Source of the DNA: Burkholderiales bacterium GJ-E10
GTDB lineage: Bacteria; Pseudomonadota; Gammaproteobacteria; Burkholderiales; Burkholderiaceae_F
DNA length: 64,000 nucleotides
Assembly: GCA_000828975.1 (NCBI GenBank)
Contig: AP014683.1
Coordinates: 1,817,700 to 1,881,699, forward strand
Direction of reading: 5' to 3'
Positions 1 through 8,367 of this stretch are shown here, piece by piece. The translations under genes were made by a program, and so were the position numbers. The notes beneath the pieces are model-generated. The model was not told the DNA's origin and ran no database searches. It worked only from the letters and a program-made list of their open reading frames with translations. Every line of letters begins with the position of its first letter. The stretch's first letter is position 1.

Positions 1-121
1 CGAGACTTGCCACTTCGGTGCGTTCGCGCACATCGAGTAGCAAAGCGCCCTCGCTCACCAAACGACGCGCTGTCGTCGGGCAGACTTGCTTGGCTTCTTC
101 CAGCGTGGTGTGGTCGTTCAT
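1..121 (-). CDS. rhodanese-like domain protein (partial, cut by window edge)
   Basis: Only the first 40 codons are present; the gene continues beyond base 1. The start is the ATG at 119-121, with an AGGAG-type ribosome binding site a few bases upstream. The visible protein begins MNDHTTLEEAKQ and contains LLLDVRER (about residues 31-38), the segment that opens rhodanese domains (sulfurtransferase fold). The catalytic cysteine would lie in the missing part. It is the last visible gene of the leftward ars cluster, 12 bases after the thioredoxin-like gene. Rhodaneses and CxxC proteins often accompany this class of permease. The substrate cannot be told from this fragment. Confidence 0.75.
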   Translation of the reverse strand, partial: MNDHTTLEEAKQVCPTTARRLVSEGALLLDVRERTEVASL

Positions 122-133
122 CACTCGCTCCTT

Positions 134-370
134 CTAGGCTGTCAGCCACTGTTCGATCTTGTCGCGGCTGGGCACGCCACCCGCGTGCACCACCTTGCCA
201 TCGATCACCACGCCCGGTGTGGACATGACGCCGTAGCCCATGATGTCGCGTAGCTCTTCCACTTTTTCCAGTTTGACTTCGATGCCCTTGGCTTTCGCCA
301 CCTGATCGATCAGCGCGATGGTGCTTTTACAGTTGGCGCAGCCAGTGCCTAGAACCTTAATCTCTTTCAT
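134..370 (-). CDS. small thioredoxin-like redox-active disulfide protein
   Basis: This 78-residue cytoplasmic protein has the motif GTGCANCKS near residue 8, a CxxC redox pair as in the thioredoxin_3 (redox-active disulfide protein 2) family. It also has MSTPGVVIDG, matching the conserved cis-proline region of thioredoxin folds. The ATG at 370 is chosen over an upstream in-frame start because GGAG lies 8 bases before it. The gene sits 10 bases downstream of the ArsP-type permease and ahead of a rhodanese, a trio commonly found together. A role in reducing or handing over a metalloid or thiol substrate of the permease is inference. Confidence 0.85.
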   Translation of the reverse strand: MKEIKVLGTGCANCKSTIALIDQVAKAKGIEVKLEKVEELRDIMGYGVMSTPGVVIDGKVVHAGGVPSRDKIEQWLTA

Positions 371-380
371 TTCAATCTCC

Positions 381-1418
381 TTACAAAACCCAGTTGAAAA
401 CAAACCCTACGATCAGGATGCCGGTCGCAACGACCCCGATAAAGGTGGCAATCAGACGGACTTTGAGCACCTTGCGCAGGATGACCATCTCCGGCAGCGA
501 CAGTGCGATCACGCTCATCATGAAAGCCAGCACGGTGCCCAGCGCCGCGCCCTTGGCCAGCAGCGCCTGCACGATGGGGATCACCCCAGCCGCATTGGTG
601 TACATGGGCACACCGATCAGCACCGCCAGTGGCACCGACCACCAGGCATCCTTGCCCATGAAGCTGGCCATGAAGTCCTCGGGCACCCAGCCGTGGATAC
701 CGGCGCCGATGGCGATACCGGCCAGGATGTAAGGCCAGACCTTGCCCACAATCTCGTGCACCGAAGCGAAACCTGCCTGTACCCGGTCAGCCAAGGTCAT
801 CTCAGCGGCTTCAAATCCTGCCGACATCTTTGGCATGTCGCGCACCCAGTCTTCCAGGTACGCCTCCATCTTCAGACGGCCGATGACCCAGCCCGCCACG
901 ATGGCGACCGACAGGCCCAGGCCCAGGTACAGCGCGGCGATCTTCCAGCCAAACATCCCGAACAACAGTGCCAAAGCCACCTCATTGACCATGGGTGCGG
1001 AGATCAGGAACGAGAAGGTGACGCCCAGCGGCACCCCCGCCTGCACGAAGCCAATGAACAGCGGCACGGCGGAGCAGGAACAGAACGGGGTGACGATACC
1101 CAGCGTGGCGGCCATCACATTGGCCACGCCTTCGGTGCGCCCGGCCAACAGCGCGCGCGTGCGCTCGGGTGTGAAGTAGCTGTTGACCATGCCCATAACG
1201 AACACCACGCCGGTCAGCAACAGCAAGACCTTGGGGGTGTCGTAGAAGAAAAATTGCAGCGCACCGCCCAAATGGCTGTCGCGCGCGACCGGCAATGCAG
1301 CCACCAGCGCTTCAGAGGCGGGTATCAGCGATTGGTACAGGCCCCACCACAGCAGGGCGGCCACAATCAGGAACAAGGTCGGGTTGCGCTGAGTCCAGCG
1401 CATGGCGAGGGCAGTCAT
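381..1418 (-). CDS. ArsP/DUF318-type permease
   Basis: A 345-residue inner-membrane permease of the DUF318 (ArsP_1) family with about eight hydrophobic segments. The diagnostic motif TPFCSCSAVPLFIGF lies near residue 110, and a second repeat has FMMSVIALSLPEMVILRKVL. Family members export trivalent organoarsenicals (ArsP) or, in related clades, other metals; the clade cannot be fixed by eye. GGAG sits 8 bases before the start. It lies downstream of acr3 and the ECF sigma gene and upstream of a CxxC protein, which supports a metalloid role. Confidence 0.85.
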   Translation of the reverse strand: MTALAMRWTQRNPTLFLIVAALLWWGLYQSLIPASEALVAALPVARDSHLGGALQFFFYDTPKVLLLLTGVVFVMGMVNSYFTPERTRALLAGRTEGVANVMAATLGIVTPFCSCSAVPLFIGFVQAGVPLGVTFSFLISAPMVNEVALALLFGMFGWKIAALYLGLGLSVAIVAGWVIGRLKMEAYLEDWVRDMPKMSAGFEAAEMTLADRVQAGFASVHEIVGKVWPYILAGIAIGAGIHGWVPEDFMASFMGKDAWWSVPLAVLIGVPMYTNAAGVIPIVQALLAKGAALGTVLAFMMSVIALSLPEMVILRKVLKVRLIATFIGVVATGILIVGFVFNWVL

Positions 1419-1502
1419 TGGTCTTCTCCGTTGCGTTCTTCAGCGAGGCGTCGGCCTGTGCTGAACGATCTACAAAGAAGACGAATGAATCGGCAAAAGG
1501 AT

Positions 1503-2066
1503 TCAGGCAGAAGGGCGAGGCGTGTGGCAGCACACCTGCCCGGTGTCGTCGAATCTGACTTGGCAGTTCACCACCAGGGTATCCCGGAGCCGCTTTCTGG
1601 CGCGCAGCAGGCGGGACTTTGCGGCGGCCAGGGTGAGCTGGTTGGCTTCTGCATAAGCCCGCACGGTCTGCCCTTGAAGGTCACAGGCCTCAATGATGTG
1701 TCGGTCTTCGACATCCAGCGCTGGAAGGTTGCGTTCCACACACGCATCGAGTTCATCGACTGGCACCCGCTCTGAAGCAGGGGAAGCGGCCAAGGTTTCG
1801 GCCAATTCATCCGACAGTTCGGCATGGGGCTTTGCCAGGCGGGCTGCATCGATCAGGGCATTGCGCGCCACCTGAAACAGCCACGCCCTTGAGTTCTCCA
1901 GTGAGCAGAAGTCTTTGCCTTGACGCATGGCTTTGAGGAAAACGTCCTGCAGCAGGTCTTCGGCGGCATGGCGGTCTGGGGCGCGAAGGATCAAGAAGGC
2001 AAGCAACGCTCGTTCGTGCGTTTCCCAGGCACGCAAGACGCACTCAAAAGCGTTGCGTTCTGCCAT
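1503..2066 (-). CDS. ECF-type RNA polymerase sigma factor (SigZ-like)
   Basis: A 187-residue sigma-70 family protein. Region 2 is seen in AAEDLLQDVFLKAM and SRAWLFQVARNALID (about residues 34-75), and region 4 in RAYAEANQLTLAAAKSRLLRARKRL (about residues 130-160). The C-terminal tail carries cysteines, including a CC pair, as in the SigZ group. No anti-sigma gene is visible next to it. Its start is 2 bases after the acr3 stop codon, so it is co-transcribed with arsenic genes. A sigma factor inside an ars operon suggests metalloid- or thiol-linked expression of unknown targets; the cysteine tail could be a sensor, which is inference. Confidence 0.85.
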   Translation of the reverse strand: MAERNAFECVLRAWETHERALLAFLILRAPDRHAAEDLLQDVFLKAMRQGKDFCSLENSRAWLFQVARNALIDAARLAKPHAELSDELAETLAASPASERVPVDELDACVERNLPALDVEDRHIIEACDLQGQTVRAYAEANQLTLAAAKSRLLRARKRLRDTLVVNCQVRFDDTGQVCCHTPRPSA

Positions 2067-2068
2067 CT

Positions 2069-3163
2069 TTATCGAGCCTCGTACCAGGGTTTGGAGGCAT
2101 TCACCACGCGCACGACCAGCAGCATCACCGGCACCTCAATCAGCACGCCGACCACGGTCGCCAGAGCCGCACCGGAGTGGAAGCCGAACAAGCTGATTGC
2201 CGCCGCCACAGCCAGCTCGAAGAAGTTGGATGCGCCGATCAAAGCCGAAGGGCAAGCGACGTTGTGCTTCTCGCCGACCAAGCGGTTGAGCCAGTACGCC
2301 AATGCCGAGTTGAAGAACACCTGAATCAAGATTGGCACAGCCAGCAGTGCGATGACCAGCGGCTGCTTCAGAATGGCCTCGCCTTGAAAGGCGAACAGCA
2401 AAACGAGGGTCGCCAACAGGGCTGTGATCGACCAGGGTCCGATCCTTGCCATGGCTGCGTCAAACGCATCCTGCCCTTTGGCCAGAAGCTGCTTGCGCAG
2501 GATCTGAGCCAGGATGACGGGGATCACGATGTACAGCACGACGGATGTAATCAACGTGTCCCAAGGCACTGTGATGGCTGAGATGCCCAGAAGGAAACCC
2601 ACCAGCGGCGCAAAAGCGATCACCATGATGCTGTCGTTCAGCGCGACTTGCGACAGCGTGAACAGAGGATCGCCATTGGTCAGTCGGCTCCACACGAACA
2701 CCATGGCCGTGCACGGTGCAGCGGCCAGCAGGATCAGCCCGGCGATGTAGCTGTCGAGCTGGTCAGCGGGGAGCATGGGCGCAAACAGGTTGCGAATGAA
2801 GAACCATCCGAGGAATGCCATCGAGAACGGCTTGACCAGCCAGTTGACGAACAGCGTGACCCCGATCCCCCGGACGTGTTGGCGCACTTCGTGAAGTGCG
2901 CCGAAGTCCACCTTGACCAGCATCGGGATGATCATCACCCAGATCAGCAGGCCCACCGGGAGATTCACCTGCGCGATCTCCATGCGGCCGATGGACTGGA
3001 ACGCTGCCGGGAAAAATTGGCCGAGGGCAATGCCAATGACGATGCAGAGGAAGACCCAGACGGTCAGATAGCGCTCAAAGACGCTCATCGGCAGGCTCGC
3101 CGACTTTTTCAGTGTGGCTTCACATTGTGCAGACAAAGCGGTGATCTCCTGTTTATGCGTCAC
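2069..3163 (-). CDS. acr3: ACR3 family arsenite efflux permease
   Basis: A 364-residue inner-membrane carrier that expels arsenite, with or without the ArsA ATPase. About ten membrane segments are evident. ACR3 hallmarks include VGLLIWVMIIPMLVKVDF, LAAAPCTAMVFVWSRL with the conserved cysteine near residue 145, and ACPSALIGASNFFELAVA near the C-terminus. The start overlaps the end of arsC by 11 bases, so the two are translationally coupled. The N-terminal 25 residues before the first membrane segment are unusually long and hydrophilic; an internal ATG (MSVFERYLTVW) near residue 26 is a possible alternative start. Confidence 0.95.
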   Translation of the reverse strand: MTHKQEITALSAQCEATLKKSASLPMSVFERYLTVWVFLCIVIGIALGQFFPAAFQSIGRMEIAQVNLPVGLLIWVMIIPMLVKVDFGALHEVRQHVRGIGVTLFVNWLVKPFSMAFLGWFFIRNLFAPMLPADQLDSYIAGLILLAAAPCTAMVFVWSRLTNGDPLFTLSQVALNDSIMVIAFAPLVGFLLGISAITVPWDTLITSVVLYIVIPVILAQILRKQLLAKGQDAFDAAMARIGPWSITALLATLVLLFAFQGEAILKQPLVIALLAVPILIQVFFNSALAYWLNRLVGEKHNVACPSALIGASNFFELAVAAAISLFGFHSGAALATVVGVLIEVPVMLLVVRVVNASKPWYEAR

Positions 3164-3656
3164 GCTGCTGCCCCAGCTCGCGGAGCTTGGTTTGCAGCGA
3201 CATGCGGTCGATTTTTTCGATAGGCAGGCTCATAAAAAGCCGGATGCGATTGGCAATCTGGAACTGGGCAGTGGCAAATGCCTTGAGCTGCTGCTCCCGG
3301 TCACCTTCGACCTTGGTGGGATCAGCAAAGCCCCAGTGCGCCGTGATCGGTTGGCCGGGCCACGCAGGGCAGGCTTCCCCTGCCGCCTGATCGCACACGG
3401 TCATGATGAAGTCCATCTGCGGCGCATCCGGCTTTGCGAACTCCGTCCAGCTCTTGCTGCGCAGGCCGCCCAAGTCGTAGCACTGCTTAGACAGCACTTC
3501 CAAGGTCATGGGATGAACCTCACCGCGAGGATGGCTTCCCGCGCTGTACGCCTTGAAGCGCTCTCGCCCAAGGTGGTTCAGGATGACTTCCGCCATGATG
3601 CTGCGGGCGGAGTTTCCGGTGCAGATGAACAGCACGTTGTAGATTTTGTTGTCCAT
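3153..3656 (-). CDS. arsC: arsenate reductase, low-molecular-weight phosphatase type
   Basis: A 167-residue cytoplasmic enzyme reducing arsenate to arsenite for export. The P-loop CTGNSARS (Cys12, CX5R) lies at the N-terminus, and the resolving cysteines are in VCDQAAGEACPAWPG. The fold and HWGFADPTK segment are those of the phosphatase-type ArsC family. It follows arsA by 1 base and overlaps acr3. It is the first of two arsC paralogues in this operon; the second, at 6284-6763, is clearly different in sequence. Confidence 0.95.
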   Translation of the reverse strand: MDNKIYNVLFICTGNSARSIMAEVILNHLGRERFKAYSAGSHPRGEVHPMTLEVLSKQCYDLGGLRSKSWTEFAKPDAPQMDFIMTVCDQAAGEACPAWPGQPITAHWGFADPTKVEGDREQQLKAFATAQFQIANRIRLFMSLPIEKIDRMSLQTKLRELGQQRDA

Positions 3657-3657
3657 G

Positions 3658-5430
3658 TCAGGCTTCCTCGGTGATGTGGTGTGCCAAGTCGCGCAGTCGA
3701 TCCACGCCTACTGGCTCGTTCTTCAAGAGGGGTACGACTGCAAAGCGCTTGGCATGGTGTGTTCCTACCGAGTCGATTTCCCTCAGTTCGTTGAAGGCGC
3801 GTTGGCGCAGCAGTAAAGAGTCGGGGCGAGCGGCTGCGACACTGTTGTTGACGATCCATGCCCACGGTTCGATGCCCGCTCGGCACAGGTCGGATTGCAG
3901 ATTCGCCGCTTCCAGGACAGGGGTGGTTTCAGCCAGCGTAGCGATCAGCACCTTGGTTTGTTTCGGGTCTTGCAACTGCATCATCGGCGTCGTGTAGTGC
4001 AGGCCCGTGTTGCCCATCTGCCGGGTCACTTCGCGGTGATAGGCCCCCGTGGCATCCAGCAGCAGCAGCGTGTGCCCGGTGGGCGCGGTATCCATGACCA
4101 CGAACTTCTTGCCAGCCTCTCTAATGATGCGAGAGAAGGCTTGAAAGACCGCGATCTCCTCGGTGCAAGGGGAGCGCAAGTCCTCTTCCAGCAGGGCGCG
4201 CCCTTCGGCGTCGAGCTGGGCACCCTTGGTATCCAGTACGTGCTTACGATAGCGCTCTGTTTCCTCGTGAGGGTCGATGCGGCTGACGGTCAGGTTAGGC
4301 AGCGAGCCTTCCAAGGTCTCCGACAGATGGGCGGCCGGATCGGAGGTCGTCAGATGGACGGGCAATCCTCGTTGAGCCAGCTCCACGGCAACGGCGGCCG
4401 CCAAGGTGGTTTTTCCGACGCCGCCCTTGCCCATGAGCATGACCAAGCCATGCCCGTCGACCGCAATATCATCAACCAAGGAGGACAAGCTGGGTGCGTC
4501 GAGCTCGGCAGGGAGCTCGATGGAGCTTGCGGCGCTCCCGCTGGTGGTGGCCACCAGCAAGTGACGCAAGGCGTCGAGTCCGACCAAGTTGAACGGTTTC
4601 AGGTCAATCTGATCCCGAGGCAGCGCCTGGAGCACGTCCGGCATGGCCGCAAGAGCCGCTTGCTCGCGTCGATGGATCGCTGCGGCCAGCTCATCCTGCG
4701 CGGCTTCGCTTGCGGGAAGCACGCCATTGACAACGAGGTACTGCTGAGACAGCCCGATGGCGGCCAGCTCTTCGTGCGTGCGTGCCACTTCTCGAAGAGT
4801 GGCGCGTTGGGCACGGGCGACCAGAACCAAGCGGGTGCGTTGAGGGTCAGCCAAGGCGTCAACGGCGGCCTTGTACTGGGTACGCTGCTTTTCCAGCCCG
4901 GCCAGCGGCCCGAGGCAGGACGCATCACCTTTGCCTTCTTCGAGGAAGCCGCTCCACGCACCGGGCAGTTGGAGCAGGCGGATCGTGTGGCCCGTGGGGG
5001 CCGTGTCGAAGATGATGTGCTCAAAGTCTGCGGTCAACGTCGAGTCGATCAGCAGTGCAGTGAACTCATCAAAGGCCGCGATCTCGGTGGTGCAAGCGCC
5101 GGAAAGCTGTTCCTCGATCCCTTTGACAACCGTCTCCGGCAGAACACCCCGCACTGGGCCGACGATGCGATCCCGATAGGCTTGCGCGGCTGCCTGCGGA
5201 TCAATTTCGAGTGCCCAGAGCTTGGGTACGGCGGGGATCGCCGTGATGTGGTTGCCGATGCTTTCCCCAAACACTTGCCCCACGTTCGATGCAGGGTCGG
5301 TGCTGACAAGCAGAACGCGCTTGCCCTCTGATGCGAGTTGTACTGCCGTAGCACAGGCGATGGATGTCTTGCCGACTCCACCCTTGCCCGTGAAAAAAAG
5401 GTAGCGCGGAGGCTGATTGAGGAAGTGCAT
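3658..5430 (-). CDS. arsA: arsenite-stimulated efflux pump ATPase ArsA
   Basis: A 590-residue soluble ATPase that energises the arsenite pump. It has two homologous nucleotide-binding halves, each with a deviant Walker A motif GKGGVGKT (near residues 15 and 340) and a DTAPTGHT signature. Cysteines in SGACTTE, DASCLGP and RSPCTEE match the positions that bind As(III) in ArsA proteins. The start at 5430 is chosen because GAGG precedes it by 8 bases and the protein then begins just before the first P-loop, as usual. It lies between arsD and arsC, in the common order arsD-arsA. ACR3 with ArsA/ArsD is less common than ArsB with ArsA/ArsD. Confidence 0.95.
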   Translation of the reverse strand: MHFLNQPPRYLFFTGKGGVGKTSIACATAVQLASEGKRVLLVSTDPASNVGQVFGESIGNHITAIPAVPKLWALEIDPQAAAQAYRDRIVGPVRGVLPETVVKGIEEQLSGACTTEIAAFDEFTALLIDSTLTADFEHIIFDTAPTGHTIRLLQLPGAWSGFLEEGKGDASCLGPLAGLEKQRTQYKAAVDALADPQRTRLVLVARAQRATLREVARTHEELAAIGLSQQYLVVNGVLPASEAAQDELAAAIHRREQAALAAMPDVLQALPRDQIDLKPFNLVGLDALRHLLVATTSGSAASSIELPAELDAPSLSSLVDDIAVDGHGLVMLMGKGGVGKTTLAAAVAVELAQRGLPVHLTTSDPAAHLSETLEGSLPNLTVSRIDPHEETERYRKHVLDTKGAQLDAEGRALLEEDLRSPCTEEIAVFQAFSRIIREAGKKFVVMDTAPTGHTLLLLDATGAYHREVTRQMGNTGLHYTTPMMQLQDPKQTKVLIATLAETTPVLEAANLQSDLCRAGIEPWAWIVNNSVAAARPDSLLLRQRAFNELREIDSVGTHHAKRFAVVPLLKNEPVGVDRLRDLAHHITEEA

Positions 5431-5444
5431 GGGCAATTCCTCAA

Positions 5445-5804
5445 TCAGCAGCAGCGGCTGCCGGAGCAGCAACCACCTTGCGGTTGTGTAGCGTTCTCAG
5501 TGGCGATGCCTGCCCAGCGAGCCAGCTCGGTGCGGTTGGGGTAGCGGCCAGCCAAGGCGACTTCGCCGTCCACCAGAATCAGGGGCAGAGCTTCTTGTCC
5601 AGAGCGCTCCAAGAATGCCTTGACAGTCGCGTTCTCGGCGAAGGCGAGCGGCTGCCCTGCCAGATTGAATCGTTCAACCTGTGCGCCGTTTTGTTTGGCC
5701 CAGTCCACATCAGCCGCGAAGCTCACCAGCGCTTGGTCAACTTCAACGCCACAGACGCCAGTGCTGCAACACAGTGCGGGGTCAAAAATCTGAATGGTTG
5801 CCAT
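5445..5804 (-). CDS. arsD: arsenical metallochaperone ArsD
   Basis: A 119-residue protein that binds As(III) and hands it to ArsA, and in some operons also acts as a weak repressor. The N-terminus has the essential trio CCSTGVC (Cys10, 11 and 16 counted from this start). The tail carries vicinal pairs in GGCCSGSRCC. The start at 5804 is supported by GGAGG 8 bases upstream; a TTG-initiated form 5 codons longer is less likely. arsA follows by 14 bases. Confidence 0.95.
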   Translation of the reverse strand: MATIQIFDPALCCSTGVCGVEVDQALVSFAADVDWAKQNGAQVERFNLAGQPLAFAENATVKAFLERSGQEALPLILVDGEVALAGRYPNRTELARWAGIATENATQPQGGCCSGSRCC

Positions 5805-5821
5805 GATGGGGTCCTCCAAGT

Positions 5822-6259
5822 TCAGGCATTGGGATACAACTGAAGCAGCGCCTCGCGCTGATCAGGCTTGATATTGATGACGGGGCGAATCGCCTTGGCC
5901 GCCGCCGCTGCTTCGTCGAGTGTGCGGCACAAGCCAAGCTCCAACAGGACGCCAGCGGCCACGGTGCCTGTCCGGCCCTTACCGCCGCCGCAGTGGAAGG
6001 CCACTTTTTTGCCATCGCGGTAGGCCGACACGACCGCTTGAATGGCATCTTTGAACAGTGGCGCTTGTGGCTGGTCGGCGTTGTCGCCGAGCGGGATTTG
6101 CTGCCAGATCAGGGCGGGGTTCGACGCCGCGCAGCCCGTGGACTCTTCGCGCAAGTCCACCACCACTTCGATGTGTTCCACATCGGCGATTTGTTGAATG
6201 TCGTTGGCTCCGCCGAAGTAGATGCGGCCCGCGATCAACTCGTGATATTCCTTTTGCAT
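5822..6259 (-). CDS. dual-specificity/tyrosine phosphatase-like protein
   Basis: A 145-residue protein with the phosphatase P-loop HCGGGKGRTGT (CX5R) near residues 90-100 and an upstream acidic loop. This is the cysteine-based protein-tyrosine phosphatase superfamily, cyclin-dependent-kinase-inhibitor-3-like. Such proteins recur in ars operons and have been annotated as ars-associated phosphatases. Whether it acts on phosphoprotein, arsenate or a phosphorylated metabolite is unknown. It lies between the distal arsC and arsD with short gaps (24 and 17 bases) and is therefore part of the operon. Confidence 0.85.
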   Translation of the reverse strand: MQKEYHELIAGRIYFGGANDIQQIADVEHIEVVVDLREESTGCAASNPALIWQQIPLGDNADQPQAPLFKDAIQAVVSAYRDGKKVAFHCGGGKGRTGTVAAGVLLELGLCRTLDEAAAAAKAIRPVINIKPDQREALLQLYPNA

Positions 6260-6283
6260 CGGTAGCTTGCCCCTCTCTCAGTT

Positions 6284-6763
6284 TCAGGCCAGCAATGTGC
6301 CGATGCGATCAAGCTCTGCCTTCAGCTTGGCCTTGTCTTGCTGCAAGTCGGCCAGCGGCAGCGCGAGGAAGTCCTCGATTCGTGCGCGAAGAATGCGGTA
6401 GGCCGTCATGAAGGCCGCATCGATTTCCTCATCGGTGCCCGTGGCGTGAGCCGGGTCTTCGACGCCCCAGTGGGTGCGCAGGACTGGCCCCAAATAGGCC
6501 GGGCAGGTTTCACCAGCAGCGCTGGAGCAGACCGTGATCACGATGTCCGGGGTCGATGGCAGGTTGTCCCACGACTTGCTGTGGTAGCCCTCGGTCGAGA
6601 TGCCCTCGCGTGCCAGCAGAGCCAGCGAGCGAGGAAGGACTTGGCCAGTGGGCTGACTGCCTGCGCTCATGGCTTTCCACCCTGCCGGGGCAAGGTGATT
6701 GAAGGTGGCTTCACCGAGGATCGAGCGGCACGAGTTGCCGGTGCACAGAAACAGGATGTTCAT
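6284..6763 (-). CDS. arsC: arsenate reductase, low-molecular-weight phosphatase type (second copy)
   Basis: A 159-residue ArsC with P-loop CTGNSCRS (Cys7, CX5R) and a downstream cysteine pair in VCSSAAGETCPAYLG. It carries the family HWGVEDPAH motif. It differs widely from the other ArsC in this operon, so this is not a recent duplication. Its start overlaps the arsR stop by 4 bases (ATGA type), placing it first after the regulator. Confidence 0.95.
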   Translation of the reverse strand: MNILFLCTGNSCRSILGEATFNHLAPAGWKAMSAGSQPTGQVLPRSLALLAREGISTEGYHSKSWDNLPSTPDIVITVCSSAAGETCPAYLGPVLRTHWGVEDPAHATGTDEEIDAAFMTAYRILRARIEDFLALPLADLQQDKAKLKAELDRIGTLLA

Positions 6764-7137
6764 TTTTTAAGGGCCTCTTGAGTTGAAGAAAGGGACGGCA
6801 GCACAGCGTCCGAACACTTGGAGGCAGCGCGCATGTCGGCGCACTGTTCGGGGTGCCCTGAGCAGCACTCTTCGGTCAGGTAGGCGATCAAGTCCAGCAT
6901 CAGCGGGAGGTTGGCCCGGTAACGCTGGAAGCGCCCTTCCGCCTCGACGGTGAGCATCCCGGCCTGTGTCAGTGCCTTGAGGTGGAACGACAGGTTGGTC
7001 GGCGGTACATCGAGGGTTGAAGCGATCTCGCCCGCAACCATGCCTTCTGTGCCCTTGCGCACGAGAAGCCGGTACACATCCAGCCGCAGGCCGGATGACA
7101 GCGATTCAAAGATCGTGGTGGCTGTGTTCTTTTCCAT
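6760..7137 (-). CDS. arsR: ArsR family metalloregulatory repressor
   Basis: A 125-residue winged-helix repressor that releases its operator on binding As(III). The recognition helix is visible in VPPTNLSFHLKALTQAG (about residues 44-60). The metal site is not the classical ELCVCDL type. Instead there is a C-terminal cluster at Cys91, Cys92, Cys99 and Cys108, as in ArsR variants with a distal site. The ATG at 7137 has no purine-rich ribosome binding site, and a likely -10 hexamer lies only about 10 bases upstream, so the transcript may be leaderless. Confidence 0.9.
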   Translation of the reverse strand: MEKNTATTIFESLSSGLRLDVYRLLVRKGTEGMVAGEIASTLDVPPTNLSFHLKALTQAGMLTVEAEGRFQRYRANLPLMLDLIAYLTEECCSGHPEQCADMRAASKCSDAVLPSLSSTQEALKK

Positions 7138-7180
7138 ACTTGAATAATACAACAATAGTTGAAACAACAAAATGAAGATT
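7138..7180 (-). promoter_or_regulatory. arsR operon promoter/operator region
   Basis: Reading on the minus strand, a plausible promoter is TTTTGT, 17 bases, then TATTAT, ending just before the arsR start. An imperfect dyad CAACTATTGTTG lies in the spacer, where an ArsR dimer would occlude RNA polymerase. The segment is A/T-rich against a GC-rich background. This assignment is from inspection only. Confidence 0.5.
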
Positions 7181-7326
7181 GTTTGACGGAAGACGTTGGG
7201 AGCAAGCCTCCCGTCAAAAAGACGCTTCCAGCCGATTCCGCTTCATGGGCGTCGGAAACGATGGAAACACAGAGCAATGAATCAACGCCTGGCCCTGAGT
7301 TGCCCGAAATCGCTCATTTTCTTGTG

Positions 7327-7371
7327 TTGCTCGGGCGCACTTTGCGCGGCATAATGTCATCAGTTTGATGA
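7327..7371 (+). promoter_or_regulatory. promoter with palindromic operator ahead of the WYL regulator operon
   Basis: TTGCTC (7327-7332), a 17-base spacer and CATAAT (7350-7355) form a fair sigma-70 promoter. A perfect inverted repeat TCATCA-GTT-TGATGA (7357-7371) lies directly over the expected transcription start. A WYL-family repressor encoded 80 bases downstream would be the natural ligand, giving autorepression of the whole defence operon. The rest of 7181-7326 shows no gene or clear signal. Confidence 0.55.
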
Positions 7372-7452
7372 TATGAAGCGCATTTTCATGACCAGACTGG
7401 AAAGACAATTTCGGCCGCGCCGCAGCGAATCCTGGATGCGGAGCGTTTGACC

Positions 7453-8352
7453 ATGCACCCCCAGCGCGTCGAGAGCTTGAGCCACGCCCAGCGCGAGCGG
7501 CTGGCCTACATCGACTTCCGGCTCTACTTCTTCGGTGAGATCGGTCGCCCGGACCTGATTGAGCGCTTCGGCGTGGCTCCGGCAGGCGCGACACGCGACT
7601 TGGCGCTGTACCGGGAAATCGCGCCGCAGAACATCACCTTTGACGGTAGCAACAAGATCTACCGGATCGGGCAGGCGTTCTCCCCGCTGTTCGACCACGC
7701 ATCGCAGCGCGTGCTGTCGGCCCTGGCTCTGGGCTTCGGCGATGGTGTGAACGGCGCAACGCAACCGCTGCTGCCGTGCGAGTCGCCCACCGCCCTGAGC
7801 AACCCCAGGATGGATGTGCTGGCCCCGGTCTGCCGAGCGATCCACGCCAAGCGGCCAGTTGCTATCCGCTACCACTCGATGAGCAGCGGTGAGTCAGAGC
7901 GCGTCATCGTGCCCTTTGCGCTGGTGGACACCGGGCTGCGCTGGCACATCCGGGCATTTGATAGGAAGAGCGGCGAGTTCCGGGACTTCGTCGTCACCCG
8001 TATCGAAGCGCCGACGCTGCTCGATGAGGAGCCGCAGGCGAACGAGCGTCTGGACAACGACATCCAGTGGACGCGCATCGTCGAGCTGGACTTCGTGCCG
8101 CACCCGCGCCTTGAGCGCCCCGAGATCATCAAGATGGACTACGGGATGACCGACGGCTCGATCCGGATGCGCGTTCGCGCCGCCGTCGCGGGCTACATGC
8201 TGCTGCGCTGGAGCGTGGACTGCTCGCCCGACCATCGTCTCAAGGAAGAGCAGTACCGCCTGTGGCTCAGCGATCCGCTGGCGCTGTACGGCGTCGAGAA
8301 CGCCAAGCTGGCTCCGGGCTACCAAGCCCCAAGCAGCCCAAAGAAAAGATAG
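7453..8352 (+). CDS. WYL domain transcriptional regulator (BrxR/CapW-like)
   Basis: A 299-residue protein. It has an N-terminal winged helix (about residues 8-70), a central WYL domain (about 120-200, including RYHSMSSGESERVIVPFALV) and a C-terminal extension (WCX-like) to the end. This layout matches the BrxR/CapW class of repressors that control phage-defence operons and are thought to sense a ligand through the WYL fold. The start at 7453 follows GGAG by 9 bases. The DUF262 gene begins 15 bases after its stop, so it is first in the operon. A perfect dyad upstream is the likely autoregulatory site. Confidence 0.85.
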   Translation: MHPQRVESLSHAQRERLAYIDFRLYFFGEIGRPDLIERFGVAPAGATRDLALYREIAPQNITFDGSNKIYRIGQAFSPLFDHASQRVLSALALGFGDGVNGATQPLLPCESPTALSNPRMDVLAPVCRAIHAKRPVAIRYHSMSSGESERVIVPFALVDTGLRWHIRAFDRKSGEFRDFVVTRIEAPTLLDEEPQANERLDNDIQWTRIVELDFVPHPRLERPEIIKMDYGMTDGSIRMRVRAAVAGYMLLRWSVDCSPDHRLKEEQYRLWLSDPLALYGVENAKLAPGYQAPSSPKKR

Positions 8353-8367
8353 GAAAGAAGAAAACCA

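Noticed and set aside
318-1775. Long plus-strand ORF opposite the permease and sigma genes
   Set aside because: It has no recognisable domain, runs antisense to well-supported genes and is typical of long chance frames in GC-rich DNA.
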